In this document: one piece after another, positions 24,401 to 35,109 of the stretch
How positions within the stretch are numbered: position 1 is the first letter of the stretch
Layout: every line of letters begins with the position of its first letter
NCBI GenBank assembly: GCA_018350325.1
Contig: JAEVLN010000011.1
Location: 2,600,449 to 2,664,448 of the forward strand
DNA length: 64,000 nucleotides
Direction: 5' to 3'
Source: Globodera rostochiensis
Taxonomy: Eukaryota; Nematoda; Chromadorea; Rhabditida; Heteroderidae
Program-made: the position numbers and the translations under genes
The notes under the pieces: model-generated
Told to the model about the DNA's origin: nothing
Database searches by the model: none
What the model saw: the letters and a program-made list of their open reading frames with translations, nothing else

Positions 24401-27165
24401 GGGGGGGGGTGCCGATATGGGAATCATCCCTCGGGGGGGGGGTTGCGATATGGGAATCATCCCTCGGGGGGGGGGGTGCCGATATGGGAATCATCCATTC
24501 GTGGGGGGGGGGGTGCGATATGGGAATCATTCCATCGGGAGGGGGGGGTGGTGCCGATATGGGATCAATCACCTTCGGGGCGGGGGGGGGGTGCCGATAT
24601 GGAATCATTCCCTTCCGGGAGGGGGTTGCCGATATGGGAATCATCCCCTCGGAGGCGGGGGGGAGCTGCCGATATGGGAATATCCCTTCCGGGGAGGGGG
24701 GGGGGTTGCCGATATGGGAAATCATCCCCTCAGGAGGGGGGTTGCCGATATGGGAATCATCCCTTCGGGGAGGGGGGGTGCCGATATGGGAATCATCCCT
24801 CGGGGGAGGGGGGGGGGGGTGCCGATATGGGAATCATCCCCTCGGGGGGGGGGACGGTCCGATATGGGAATCATCCCCTCGGGGGGGGGAGGGTGCCGAT
24901 ATGGGAATCATCCCCTCGGAGGGGGGGTGCCGATATGGGAATCATCCTTCTGGGAGGGGGGTGCCGATATGGGAAGATCCCCTCAGGAGGGGGGGGGTTG
25001 CCGATATGGGAATCATCCCCTCGGGGGCGGGGGGTCCGATATGGGAAGGGGGGGGGGTGCCGATATGGAATCATCCCCTCGGGGGGGGGTGCCGTATGGG
25101 AATCATCCCCCTCGGGGGGGGGGGGGTGCCGATATGGGATCATTCCCTCGGGAGGGGGTTGCCGATATGGGACTCATCCCCCTCGGGGGCGGGGGGGGTG
25201 CCGATATGGGAACATCCCCTCGGGGGGGGGGGGGGTGCCGATATGGGAATCATCCCCTCGGGGGGGGGGGGTGCCGATATGGAATCATTCCCTCGGGAGG
25301 GGGTTGCCGATATGGGAGGGGGGGTGCCGAATGGGAAGCATCCCCTCAGGAGGGGGGGGGGGTGCCGATATGGGAATCATCCCTTCGGGAGGGGGGGTGC
25401 CGATATGGGAATCATCCCTCAGGAGGGGGGTTGCCGATATGGGAATCACCCTTCGGGGAGGGGGGGTGCCGATATGGGAATCATCCCTTCGGGGGGAGGG
25501 GGGGGGGTGCCGATATGGGAATCATCCCCTCGGGGGGGGGGGACGGTGCCGATATGGGAATCATCCTCGGGGGGGGGGGGGAGGGTGCCGATATGGGAAT
25601 AATCCCTTCGGGGAGAGGGGTGCCGTATGGTAAGCATCCCCTCGGGGGGAGGGGGGGGTGCCGATATGGGAATCATCCCCTCGGGGGGGGGAGGGTGCCG
25701 ATATGGGAATCATCCCCTCAGGAGGGGGGTTGCCGATATGGGATCATCCCTTCGGGGAGGGGGGGTGCCGATATGGGAATCATCCCTTCGGGAGGGGGGG
25801 GGGCCGATATGGGAAGCATCCCCTCAGGAGGGGGGGGGGGTGCCGATATGGGAATCATCCCTCGGGGAGAGGGGGTGCCATATGGTAAAGATCCCCTCGG
25901 GGGGAGGGGGGGGTGCCCGAAGGGAATCATCCCCTCGGGGGGGGGAGGGTGCCGATATGGGAATCATCCCCTCAGGAGGGGGGTTGCCGATATGGGAATC
26001 ATCCCTTCGGGAGGGGGGGGGGGGTGCCGATATGGGAAGCATCCCCTCAGGAGGGGGGGGGGGGTGCCGATATGGGAATCATCCCTTGGGGAGGGTGCCG
26101 ATATGGGAATCATCCCCTCGGGGGGGGGGGGGGACTAGGCCATGAGGACATTGGCCAAGACCCTCACCCGTTTTGATGCTTTTAATGCTATTCATTCGCA
26201 GGTCCCTCCCATTGTTTCGCCCTCTGCTGATCTTCCCCGAGTATTTTTCCCTGCCATAAGTGCCAACATTAACCGTCCAAAAGTGCTAATTCCTCCGCCG
26301 CCCTATTCAAATTCATCAGAGAATGCCAAAAAATGTCGTCCGTCCGTTTCTTCCGGCCAAAATTTGTCAAATTTGGTGGGTCTTCAATTGAATTTGATGA
26401 GAAATGTTACCAATTTTAGCAGATTTCGCTGTCCAACAATGAAAATCGAAGTGTTTAAGCATTGAATTACACAAAAATGTACGAATTTTCAGTTGAAATG
26501 ATCCAGGGGCCGATGTTTGGACGGTCGGAGGGCGAAAGGGACACCCGCCGAAGGGCAAACGACGCCATTTTTGCCAATTTGGTTAAACAGGTGGCCGGCC
26601 ATTTCAATTGCGGAAGCCACTTTTGTTGTTTTTCACTTTTTAGGTTCGCTTCATCGCGGAATACTTCCAACGGTGTGAGGAGGAGGCGGAGGTAAAGCGA
26701 CCTTTAGGCCGGCAGGGCGGGCGCGTTCGGTCTTCTGACAGGGTGGGGGGGGGGGATCCCCGGGGGGCAACAGAATTTGGCGCCCGAGCATCCCCCGCGC
26801 CGGGGGGCGCATTCCTTCCACCCCCTAAACTCACCCGCGGGGTCTGCACGGAGGTTGATCACTCACTGATCGGAGAAGTCAAACAAAAGACTTGTCTCCA
26901 TTTTGAGATCTCCGATGATTGGACTTTTGTGGCCATGGTGCTGGACAGACTTTTTCTGGTCATATTTTCCGCCCTCAACATGGCCACCTTCTCCACTATC
27001 ATTTCCGCCCCGTCGTTATTCGACTTTCGCGAGCCTTTGAATGTCACTGTGCCAAGTAAAGGAATAATCGAAAACTTTGCGCAAATCGCCGATTTTCCAT
27101 TTCCTCCCCCCATTTCAGCGCGACCACTGGGCCAAGCAAATCTTTTCAGCAAACATTCGCAGTGA
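18458..27165 (+). CDS. Nicotinic acetylcholine receptor alpha-type subunit
   Basis: Cys-loop ligand-gated ion channel subunit of the neuromuscular type. It starts [17 protein letters not shown] (signal peptide). Ligand-domain blocks: [97 protein letters not shown] (Cys loop), AEWDLMNLT. Loop C reads YASCCGPEK, the vicinal Cys pair of alpha subunits. M1 is [13 protein letters not shown]2 [19 protein letters not shown]3 ITTM joined to [12 protein letters not shown], and M4 [19 protein letters not shown]. The M3-M4 loop is split by a 4,998-bp intron (21204-26201) filled by a minisatellite. The likely stop is 27163-27165. The subunit group (UNC-38/UNC-63, ACR-8 or other) cannot be assigned by eye. 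More than fifteen exons; some joins are approximate. Confidence 0.93.
19221..19524. repeat. 22-bp minisatellite in a ligand-domain intron
   Basis: About 14 tandem copies of a 21-22-bp unit, GGCGGCATAATGTCC followed by AACCCCC. The right half is nearly homogeneous and the left half more diverged (ATTATG, AGCGACAT, TCTAAC variants). It lies in the receptor intron between the exons encoding [10 protein letters not shown] and VSFNGRVYW. Each unit carries a C5 run on the plus strand. Confidence 0.9.
21252..26133. repeat. 4.9-kb G-run minisatellite in the M3-M4 loop intron
   Basis: Roughly 135-140 tandem units of about 33-38 bp. The core is TGCCGATATGGGAATCAT, then CCCCTC and a run of 7-14 G. Unit length varies mostly through the G run. 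Variant classes recur: TTCCCTCGGGAGG with TTGCC, CCCTTCGGGGAGG, CCTCAGGAGG, GAAGCATCCCCTC, GACGGTGCC and GAGGGTGCC. Each unit has a GGGA-ATCA-TCCC hairpin and a C4/G4 pairing. The G-rich strand is the coding strand, so the intron RNA would also be G-rich. The unit lacks stops in most frames on both strands, which produces long spurious open frames. Confidence 0.95.
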
Positions 27166-27661
27166 ATTCCCAAAAGGCGGAATAAATGAATGGACTTCAC
27201 TACAATTGTTCCAATTTGTTCTGAAAGCCCTCAAAACAGGCACTAAAATTCAGCCAATTTCTATTTAAAATTTATAAAATACTTAACAATAAATTTATTC
27301 AACTCTTTCTCAATTGAGAAAATTAGAAAGATTTCCAAATTTTCGAGGGCGTCAGTCAAAAAGCGGACAGGGGCATATTTTGATTTTACGTTAGGGAATG
27401 ATCGAATTCACCCTTTCTGAATGCTTTCAAGGAAAGTGATTGTTTCCATTTAGCGGAGTTCGGAATTGGTCGAATGGAGGTCTATTCGAATTCTACGCCC
27501 TCCGAATCCCCCTAGAAAACATATTTATCGTCTTTGAATATATATTTTTTTGAAAATGGGGGGCACCAGCTGCTTCCCGAGTGGAGAAAAAAAACAACAG
27601 AAATTGGTAACCAAAAATCTACTACAATTTACAACCCATAAAATTGACACTCAATTAATTG
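27166..27661. other. Convergent spacer with a dispersed repeat copy
   Basis: 3' region of the receptor gene and of the minus-strand LOTUS-like gene. AATAAATT near 27289 may be a polyadenylation signal. Positions about 27455-27550 resemble 56345-56470: shared blocks are GGAATTGGTCGAA, TCTACGCCCTC, CCTAGAAAA and a T-run leading into AAATGGGGGG. Confidence 0.55.
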
Positions 27662-28771
27662 CTAATTGCCTTTCGATTCACAGAAAATCAAAGAATCGTC
27701 TTCAACATTTTCTTCCAAACGCCATTTGATGTCAGCCAATTTGAATTGTTCATCTTCGCCAATCTCCTCGAAAACTTCGTCGTCGGACATAAAATTTTGG
27801 CGGGCGAACATCGAAGACGTTCCCTCCTCCTCCTCTTCTTCTTCTTCATTATTTGCGGGCTTCTAAAAACAAAACATTTTTTGTTGGACTGCGAAAGGGA
27901 CGCCTCGAAGTAATTGAAGAAGTACCTCCGGTTTTCCCTCCGTCCGCGCTTGACATTCCCTTTTCTTCATGCGCTCCTTCAGAAACTGCTGCGGAGTGAT
28001 GTCCATGCGGCCGTTCAACGCATTGTAACGGCGCATTGAAACTCTGAATTTTGTTGCCGTTAAAATTGCATTTAAAAAGACACGACAAACGAACAAAAAG
28101 ACTTACGGTCGCCTGTTCATCTCCAGAAAAGCCGTCCTTTGCTCCCTTTGAATGTGTCCGATTGTCTTCAGAAGCTCCGGCGTAATAATGGCGTGGTAAC
28201 TGCACAAAAATGAACTTTCAGAAAAACTCGTTTCTATAAAATTCAGAGACGTAACAAGCCATGGATTTTGGGGGGGGGGGGGCTATGAAAAAAGTTAAAA
28301 TCCGGAGAACAATTATTTACGATGGCACGAAATTTTGAATCGTTTTTATTTTCTATGCCGACTAATTTCAGAGGTCATCGTAAATTAATAAAAAAAAATT
28401 GGACCGAACCTGATAATGTTATCGGACAAGTCAATTTCGATGTACTTCTTCATGTAATTCGAATGCAGAAATGCAACGAACGAAGTAAAGCCGAGGTCGA
28501 TGGCCTTTCTGTACGGGTCGATGCCCAAGTCGTCACTGATAGTGTTATTATATTCAAAACGAATAAAAGAACACTAAACGTACAATGTATTCACTGCGAT
28601 GTCCGATGGGTGGAGGTATCCCTCCGCCGTGACAATCATTGCCCTGTAAACAATCTTGCAGAAATCGTCGATCATCGCCTCGGTGACGCCCCGCTCCAAC
28701 GGTCGGTACTTCCCGCTGCCGGAAGAGCCCAAATCCAGACCCTCCAGTTCCTTACGCAATTCACCACTCAT
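27662..28771 (-). CDS. LOTUS/OST-HTH-like domain protein, copy A
   Basis: Five exons on the minus strand encode a protein starting MSGELRKELEGLDLGSSGSG. The central part (DDFCKIVYRAMIVTAEG, then DLGIDPYRKAIDLGFTSFVAFL, then KKYIEID) has the length and hydrophobic pattern of a LOTUS/OST-HTH domain, an RNA- or Vasa-binding module of germ granules (family assignment inferred). It continues YHAIITPELLKTIGHIQREQ, a basic segment with MRRYNALNGRMDITPQQFLK, and an acidic tail with EEEEEEE and DDEVFEEIGEDE, ending CESKGN at 27662-27664. The exon 1 donor (ATT|GTACGT) and phases agree with copy B at 53992-54741. Copy B shares exons 1-3 but has a different C-terminus. Confidence 0.6.
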
Positions 28772-29931
28772 TTGTTCTTTTTTTGTATATTTAATGGGAA
28801 AATTCGGCGAGAATGGGTCCCGCGGGAAAGTACGGATTCCCGCCGCTCCCGTTAATTTGGGCCCAACGGGATTTAACGGGAACGGGAAAAGTTAGATAGA
28901 ATATCGCTCCCGGCATCATAACGCGTCATTTTTGCATTTATTAAAGTTTATTGACACGAAAAAAAAGTATTGAAAAAAACGCCAAATTCAAAATTCATGC
29001 TGACGGATTTTCCCGCATTTTAATCAAAATTCTATAAAATTAGGAACTTTTAATCAATAACTCATGGGATGTATTAATCAAAAAAATGATGTTGTTTTCT
29101 AGGGATGTTGAAAGTTTGAAATGGATCTGAAGTATAAAACAGAAGTTATGAGTATCGAAGTGAGTGATGCTTTTTTGTTGATTGAAAAAGGTGAGAGAGA
29201 ACGACAAAAGAAGTGAACGGTTAGAGAAAAAGAGGGAAAAATGAGATAGTGCAATGCCTTCCTTAAACGGTAATGAAATGCAAAAATGACGTGCTATGCG
29301 GCATCGAACTTCCGCTCTCGGAAATAATTTCTTGGCTTGTTTCAAAATTTTTTAAAATTTTCAATTCTCCCATGGAACTCCCGTTAAAAATCAATGGTAT
29401 CTTTACGGGAGCGGGATTTTCACGGGATTCCCGCTCCCGGTGAATTTGGACTCGGGCTGCCGCGCAAATTATGACGTTTGCCCTTGACGGGTTCGAAACC
29501 CGTTCACGCAGTCGATTTTTGTATGATTTATTTTGGCTCTTACCGGTTAGAAAAATAACCCGCAATGCATTTTCTGCTCTTTTTTCTTGCTATTATTAAA
29601 ATTACTATTTAAAATTAAAAAGTTTCAGCCTCATCGGAGAGCCATCCGACGAAGCCCTTTGGCAAAGAATAATACGATTGTACGCAGCTCGGAAGTGCCG
29701 CAACAGGATTCAACGATAGATTTTATTGTAATTTAAAATGAATAGATTTTATTGTAATTTTAATTATGTATTTTATGTGAATAAAGTGTAATAAAAATAT
29801 CTGCCAGCGCAAATATCTTCTAAATCCTGCTATTTTTATTCTTTGATCACTGTTTATGCATTCGTTAACAGAGCTTGACAAAAGAGATCAGAGCTGCGAA
29901 GCCAAAAAAGGCACTGATCGCACGTCGTCGT
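28772..29931. other. Spacer with CCCG-rich inverted repeats and a T-arm-like hairpin
   Basis: Two clusters of CCCGCTCCCG/ACGGGAACGGGAAAA-type repeats (about 28815-28895 and 29395-29455) face each other across AT-rich DNA. They resemble the GC-rich ends of the element at 52877-53738. No clean terminal repeat or target duplication was found. At 29488-29506, ACGGGTTCGAAACCCGT forms a tRNA T-arm-like hairpin, but no matching acceptor stem lies upstream. Confidence 0.45.
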
Positions 29932-32806
29932 TCAAAATTTCCCGTTCATTTTGCTCACTTCAGGGCATGTAGAAATGGTTTCCACCAACAAATTGTGGAA
30001 CAGGGGCTTCGCCTGAAGGGAAAGCCAAACAAATTGTTTACCCCCTCCCCCCGCCCGCAACTCTCACAATTGGACTCACTGTCCACAAATTTGGCATTCC
30101 TTAGCACGGAGATGAAGTCGCCGTCGGAGTGTACAAACTCGTAATCGCCGGTCGTGGCCACACATGAAATGTTTCTGCAAATTTAGCCCATTTAGGCTTC
30201 ATGCTTTCAATTCAAACTTGGCCAGTCGGGAGAAGCACACGTGGGGGGTCAAACAGCGCGACACTCGGAGGCGCCAGTGCTCCTCGTTAATGGCGCCCAT
30301 ACATTTGTCAAAGTCTTCAATTTGCGCTTTTAAGAGAGATTCAGAGCAGGGATGGTTAGGAATTCCGGTTTTCCGACTTTTTTGGGGTTGGAATTCCGGT
30401 TTCCGAAAAAAATTTTAAGGCCTCGGAATTCCGATTTCCAAAATTTTTTAGGTCGTCGGCTCCCATCCCTGATTCAGAGCACTCAATTATTTAAACGCAC
30501 CTTCAAAACTGTCCACCGACGAACGGGCCAACACTTTTGAACGGAGCTCCAAAGAGAAGTTGGACTCCACCCGAAAGCGCCAACGTTCGTTTAGCATAGG
30601 GCGGAGTTTTGCCATGTCGATGGGCCATTCGTTGATAGCAATGTTTTTGTAGGAATGGCGGAGATGGTAAAAATGCGCTTGACGACACGGGACACGGACC
30701 TGAAGTTGACGGGGGGGGGTAACATTCGAATGAATGACCAAGCACCTGGACGAAGCCCAGCCGATGGATGCCCGACTCGTGCATATTCACCTTATTAGTT
30801 AGATTTAAGAATATTGTATGGAGCTTTTGGAATTTGTTATTCAAATTGGCAGTGTAATGGTCAAAAAGTCTGAGGAATTAAAAGATGTTCACCGTGTCCA
30901 CCCGACTGGCATTCACTGCCACGCGGGTCTTCATCCGCCACACTTTGCAGTTCGTCTTCCATTGGGAGTGGGCGAGAAATTCGAAGTTGAAGTTGTGCAA
31001 AGTGTTTTGGGTCGGAGGGTCGGGGAGCACAAACTGCCGGGGGGGGGGGTGATTAGAGGAGAAGAAAGGATCGATCGGAAGTCAGCAGAACGCACTTGGA
31101 CATCGCGGTGTTCGAACAGCAAGGAGCCGGCATTGGGATGCTGCTGGAACAGACCCTGAGGGGGGGGGGGGGGAAGAACGAAGCTTTATATTTACATAAA
31201 TTGCCTAATTTGTACTTTGAGGAGTTCCACATTGATACCTGGACGGACCGTCAGCGGATCCAATGGCATCAGCCTAAAAAGAGAAGTGATCGATCGGTAA
31301 GAACAATGATCGACTGACGGACATGTCGTCAATGTCCGTGAAGACCACAATTTCGGCAAACGGCTTCACAAAGTGGAGACAGTTGACGTGCGATTCTTCG
31401 ATGCCCCGGGAAAGCACCAAACCATTCGGATTAACGTCCGAAAGGACGGGCCATTTGGGCCACATCCGCAAATGGACAACTTCTAAAAGCGGCGAATTGG
31501 TGCCAATTCCCAAAAGCTCAGAGATCGCACGGGCACTTTTTCCGGTAGTTTTTTGAAAAAGGGTTGAAAGAAATTCAAATCGGTGGGTGCACAACAACTG
31601 ACCCATGCGCTGATATTCTGTCAGGATCAAAATTGTGTCTGCTGATGAGGATTGAATCGGAAATATCTTTTTGGGAAGTTAAAGAGCGTAAATTGTCTTG
31701 GTCTATCGCCCAATTACCATTTTGGAGGCGCCAAGTGCCAGCCAAGCTTCAATGCCCGTCACCATAATTTGCCATTCCGTGTACTGAAATTATCAAACAA
31801 TTTGCTTATTTTAGGGTTTGGCCCCGACCAGAGCTGGGCCGTCGTTTGCTTTTAAATATTTCGTTTTATAAATTTTCTCTCCTACCGTAGCCAAAATCTG
31901 TTGGCCTACCGTATACATTGGTGCCACACAAACGACCAAAGGGAACTTTTTGGCCCCAAAGTGCAAAGGCTTTTCGAGTGGGACTTCGATTGAGTGGTCA
32001 TTCACTGCGGAGGCGGCCAATGAGAGAATGTTTCGATTTGGGCTCAGACTGAAAGCAAAGCCAATTAAAGACGGCACATCAATTTAAAGACTAATTTTTG
32101 TTTTTTATGCCATTGTCACCGAATGCTTTGCGCCGTTCCGTCGGCCAATTGGCACTCGGCCAAATGTCCGCTCCATGCGCAAATGTCGTTGGCGGCCCTT
32201 TTTCCTTGGTGAATTCGTTGAATGTGCGCCTCGCTTTGAAGCTTTTTGCCATCCAATCCTTCGCTAACGCAGAACAAAGCGTGCGTTTGGCGTGCGTCGC
32301 CAAGAAATTGAAAGACCTTCACGCAAAGAAAGCCCATTAAAGGGACTTCGACCCGTCGTTTAAGCTGATCCATCGCCATATATTCATTCTTCTGATCAGA
32401 TTTATCCGCTAATTTGTAAGCGAAAAGTCCGAAAATCCGTCCAATGCCATCGAATGCATTCAAAACGTACGGCAAAGTGTCCGCGGACATTTTGTTCCTC
32501 GGGCGGTCTTCGGAATGCTCCGAGAACAATTGGCCGACGTCCAATGCGCTTCACGAGAACGCTGTCCCCGAGGTTCTTCAGCGTCCACATGTTGGTGGTC
32601 CGGTGGTACAGGGCGAAGCCGGAGACGATGCCGCTTAGGACGATGATGAGACGGAAAAGGAGGGCGATGAGACGGACAGAGGAGGAATAAGACGCGGACG
32701 ATGGCGGGAGGGGCAGGTAGGGGAAGGAGGGCGACGAGCAGAACAGGGGACAAGCGCAGGACGCCCGGGGCCCACGGGGGACGAAAAGGCGGCAGAAGAA
32801 AAGCAT
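29932..32806 (-). CDS. Glycosyltransferase family 92 (DUF23) protein
   Basis: Golgi type II glycosyltransferase of the GT92 family, which in nematodes includes galactosyltransferases acting on N-glycan core fucose. Blocks on the minus strand, in order: a signal anchor (LIALLFRLIIVLSGIVSGFA), LPYVLNAFDGIGRIFGLFAY, FPLVVCVAPMY, YTEWQIMVTGIEAWLALGASKM, ILTEYQRMGQLL, VVFTDIDDM (the DxD-type metal site), HPNAGSLLFEHRDVQV, KTRVAVNASRVDTVNIF, GFVQVRVPCRQAHFYHLRHSY, and a final exon VATTGDYEFVHSDGDF. An intron near 30327-30500 carries a 125-bp MITE. The anchor exon and the LPYVLNAF exon are in different frames over contiguous DNA (32440-32560), so the true start or a frameshift is unresolved. The stop at 29932-29934 is likely but not certain. 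Confidence 0.85.
30347..30471. mobile_element. 125-bp hAT-type MITE in a GT92 intron
   Basis: Ends CAGGGATG and CATCCCTG are inverted copies. The flanks carry a perfect 8-bp direct repeat ATTCAGAG (30339-30346 and 30472-30479), the target-duplication length of hAT transposons. The inside is built from GGAATTCCG palindromes. Removing the element and one duplication leaves an intron of about 41 nt, a typical size here, so it inserted into a pre-existing intron. Confidence 0.88.
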
Positions 32807-33609
32807 TGGTTTGGAGGAACAATCGGGACGGAATGTGGATGGACGGGATAAGGGACGATTTTCAGCTGGGACAAAATTAATTTTAAAATTAAAACATTTT
32901 TGGGATTCGCCCGATGCAAATTTAGTGTATGGGGGGGGGGGCATAAATATAGAGGGGGGACGGACTTCTATTGACAGAGAATTTAATGTCAAATTTGGAT
33001 GATCAAACATCACCGGTCGGTGTCAGAAAGTCCGCTTCCATTCATTCATTCGCCGACTTCAATTAATTCTGAATGGAAAGCGTTTTTGGCGGACGCTCAG
33101 AAAGCAATCGAAACAAGCCTAATCAGCTGATCGGATCTCGCAGATCAAAATCCAGAAAGCCCTACCAATTAAATCATTTCGATGCCTTCAAAATGACCTT
33201 CTCGATTTGACAATTAGTGAGTTTCCGACAGTAATTTAGGCATGGAAGAATCGAACTGCTTTTTCTCGCTTCTTCGAAAGATTTGTACCCGGGGAAATCA
33301 AATTGTACTTTCGAATTTCAACCAAAACAAATTAAAATTTCCAAACCCCCCAAATTATTGGCTTGATTTTTCCAAAAGGGTTCGGCATCCCTTATTAATC
33401 GATGTTATCCCCCCCCCCCCAAATTTAATGTCATTTCCGAAAGTTCTTGAGGGTTTTGTATGTAAAAAATAAGCAATCGAATATTTATCCAAACCAGAGA
33501 ATATAATGACATCGGAACAAATGCCTATGAGCTTATTTATAATTATAGACCTATGAGCTATGCAATTAAAACGAGCGATCACAACGTCTGTTTATTCAAT
33601 CCCTCTTCA
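32807..33609. other. Spacer between GT92 and aldolase genes
   Basis: Contains G and C runs (about 32930-32940 and 33410-33420) and short open frames with no family resemblance. It holds the GT92 upstream region and the aldolase 3' UTR. Confidence 0.4.
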
Positions 33610-35109
33610 TCAGTAGGCGTGCTTCGCCACAAAAAGCGATTCGGCGGCCGATGCCGCTGCCTGCTCGCCGGTGTATTGCCCGCGCTGCGCGTCCCCGTTG
33701 GCCTAAATACCAAATTCGGCCAATAAAATTGCTTATGACTGACTCACCTTGGCACGATGGAGAAGTACAGTTTGCGCTCCTGCCATATTCTCATCCTTTC
33801 CTCCCCATTTCTTGATCACCGACGACTGAAGCGCTCTGCCGTAAGAGAAGGAAAGCGTCCACGGCTTAAGCACGGTCACACTGTTGATCGCGTTCAGATT
33901 TTGAGTGGCTTCGATTTCGGATTGACCGCCCGAGAGAAAAACAACACCTGAAACTGATAAAAATGAAACCATTCAAGAAAATAATGTTGATCAAATCTTT
34001 AAATTTCACTGTTTCCTTTCAATTCCAAAATGATTAAGTTGTTAAACCCCCATTTCAAATAAAAAAAATCACAGCTCGTGAAAACGGGCAAAACGTTTGA
34101 GAAAAGAAAAGTGACCTGGGACCGCGCTTGGCACGGCGCGTCGAAGAGCGGTGACAGTGGCAAAGCCAATTTGTTCGGGCGATGCCTTTGTGTGGTCCTT
34201 GCCGGGAGTGACCATGTTTGGTTTGAGCAGCGTCCCCTCGAGGTAGATGTGGTGATCGGCCAACGCTTTGTAGGTGTAGGCCAAAGTCAGTTCAGTCACC
34301 TTAGAAAATGAAATGTGGTTAATTTGTAAGTTCAATATTCAAACCTTTTGGCATCGCTCCAAACTGTGGTCGCCGTCACAGAGCACCTCCGGCTCCACAA
34401 TGGGCACAAGTCCGTTTTGCTGACAAATGCTGGCGTAACGGGCGAGCACATTGGCATTCTCCATCAGTGCCAAATGGGAAGGCTTATGGGCCCCAATGTT
34501 AAGCACAGAACGCCATTTGGCGAAGTCGCAGCCGCCCTTCTTGTACTCAGCACAACGCTCAGCCAATTTGTCAAGGCCTAAAGGTGCTCAGATTAGAAAA
34601 GCTTTCCAAAAAGTTGAGTTGACCCTGTGTTGTCCCTTCATCGAGAGTGCCTGCCAAGGGCACAACGCCGGTGTCCACTTTGATGCCTGGAACAGCTCCC
34701 GCCTTTTTGATGACGTCGACAAAACGGACCCCGTCATCAGTTGACTAAATTTTTAGATCTAATCAAAGTAACGGATGTGTCCGACCTGTCTGAATGTCTC
34801 ATCAAAGAGGATGACTCCGCTGATGTTCTGTCCAAAGTTTGGCGTGGCGAACAAAAGTTGGCGATAACGGCGGCGATTGTTCTCAGTGTTCTCAAGTCCA
34901 ATTGTCTCGAAACGTTTTCCGATGGACCCTTAAAATTGGGTAAGAAGTTGTCTAATTGTAAGGTCAAATCGGCCAATTCTGCGACCTGTGCTTTCATCTG
35001 CTGCGAGAATGCCCTTTCCCTCCTGAAGAATTTTCTTTGCTATTGCTCTTAGTTCGTTTTGCTGCTCTTCGGTGAGCGGCGGTTTGAAAGAGTTTCCGAC
35101 CTCTGCCAT
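33610..35109 (-). CDS. aldo: Class I fructose-bisphosphate aldolase
   Basis: Glycolytic/gluconeogenic enzyme cleaving fructose-1,6-bisphosphate, cytosolic. It starts [20 protein letters not shown] and shows [66 protein letters not shown] (the Schiff-base lysine is the K of LLKPN), [10 protein letters not shown] and [10 protein letters not shown]. It ends SLFVAKHAY, with the conserved C-terminal tyrosine needed for activity. Seven or so exons; the stop is at 33610-33612. The AAG|GG acceptor near 34938 restores the STGSIG frame. Nothing appears truncated; expected length is about 365 residues. Confidence 0.97.

Noticed and set aside
21136..25602. 1,488-codon open frame as a Gly-rich protein gene
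   Set aside because: It is the stop-poor minisatellite read in frame. The flanking receptor exons splice neatly from 21203 to 26202 and the frame drifts between units.
29470..29520. tRNA gene on the plus strand
   Set aside because: A T-arm hairpin is present but no pairing acceptor stem, D-arm or anticodon arm could be found.
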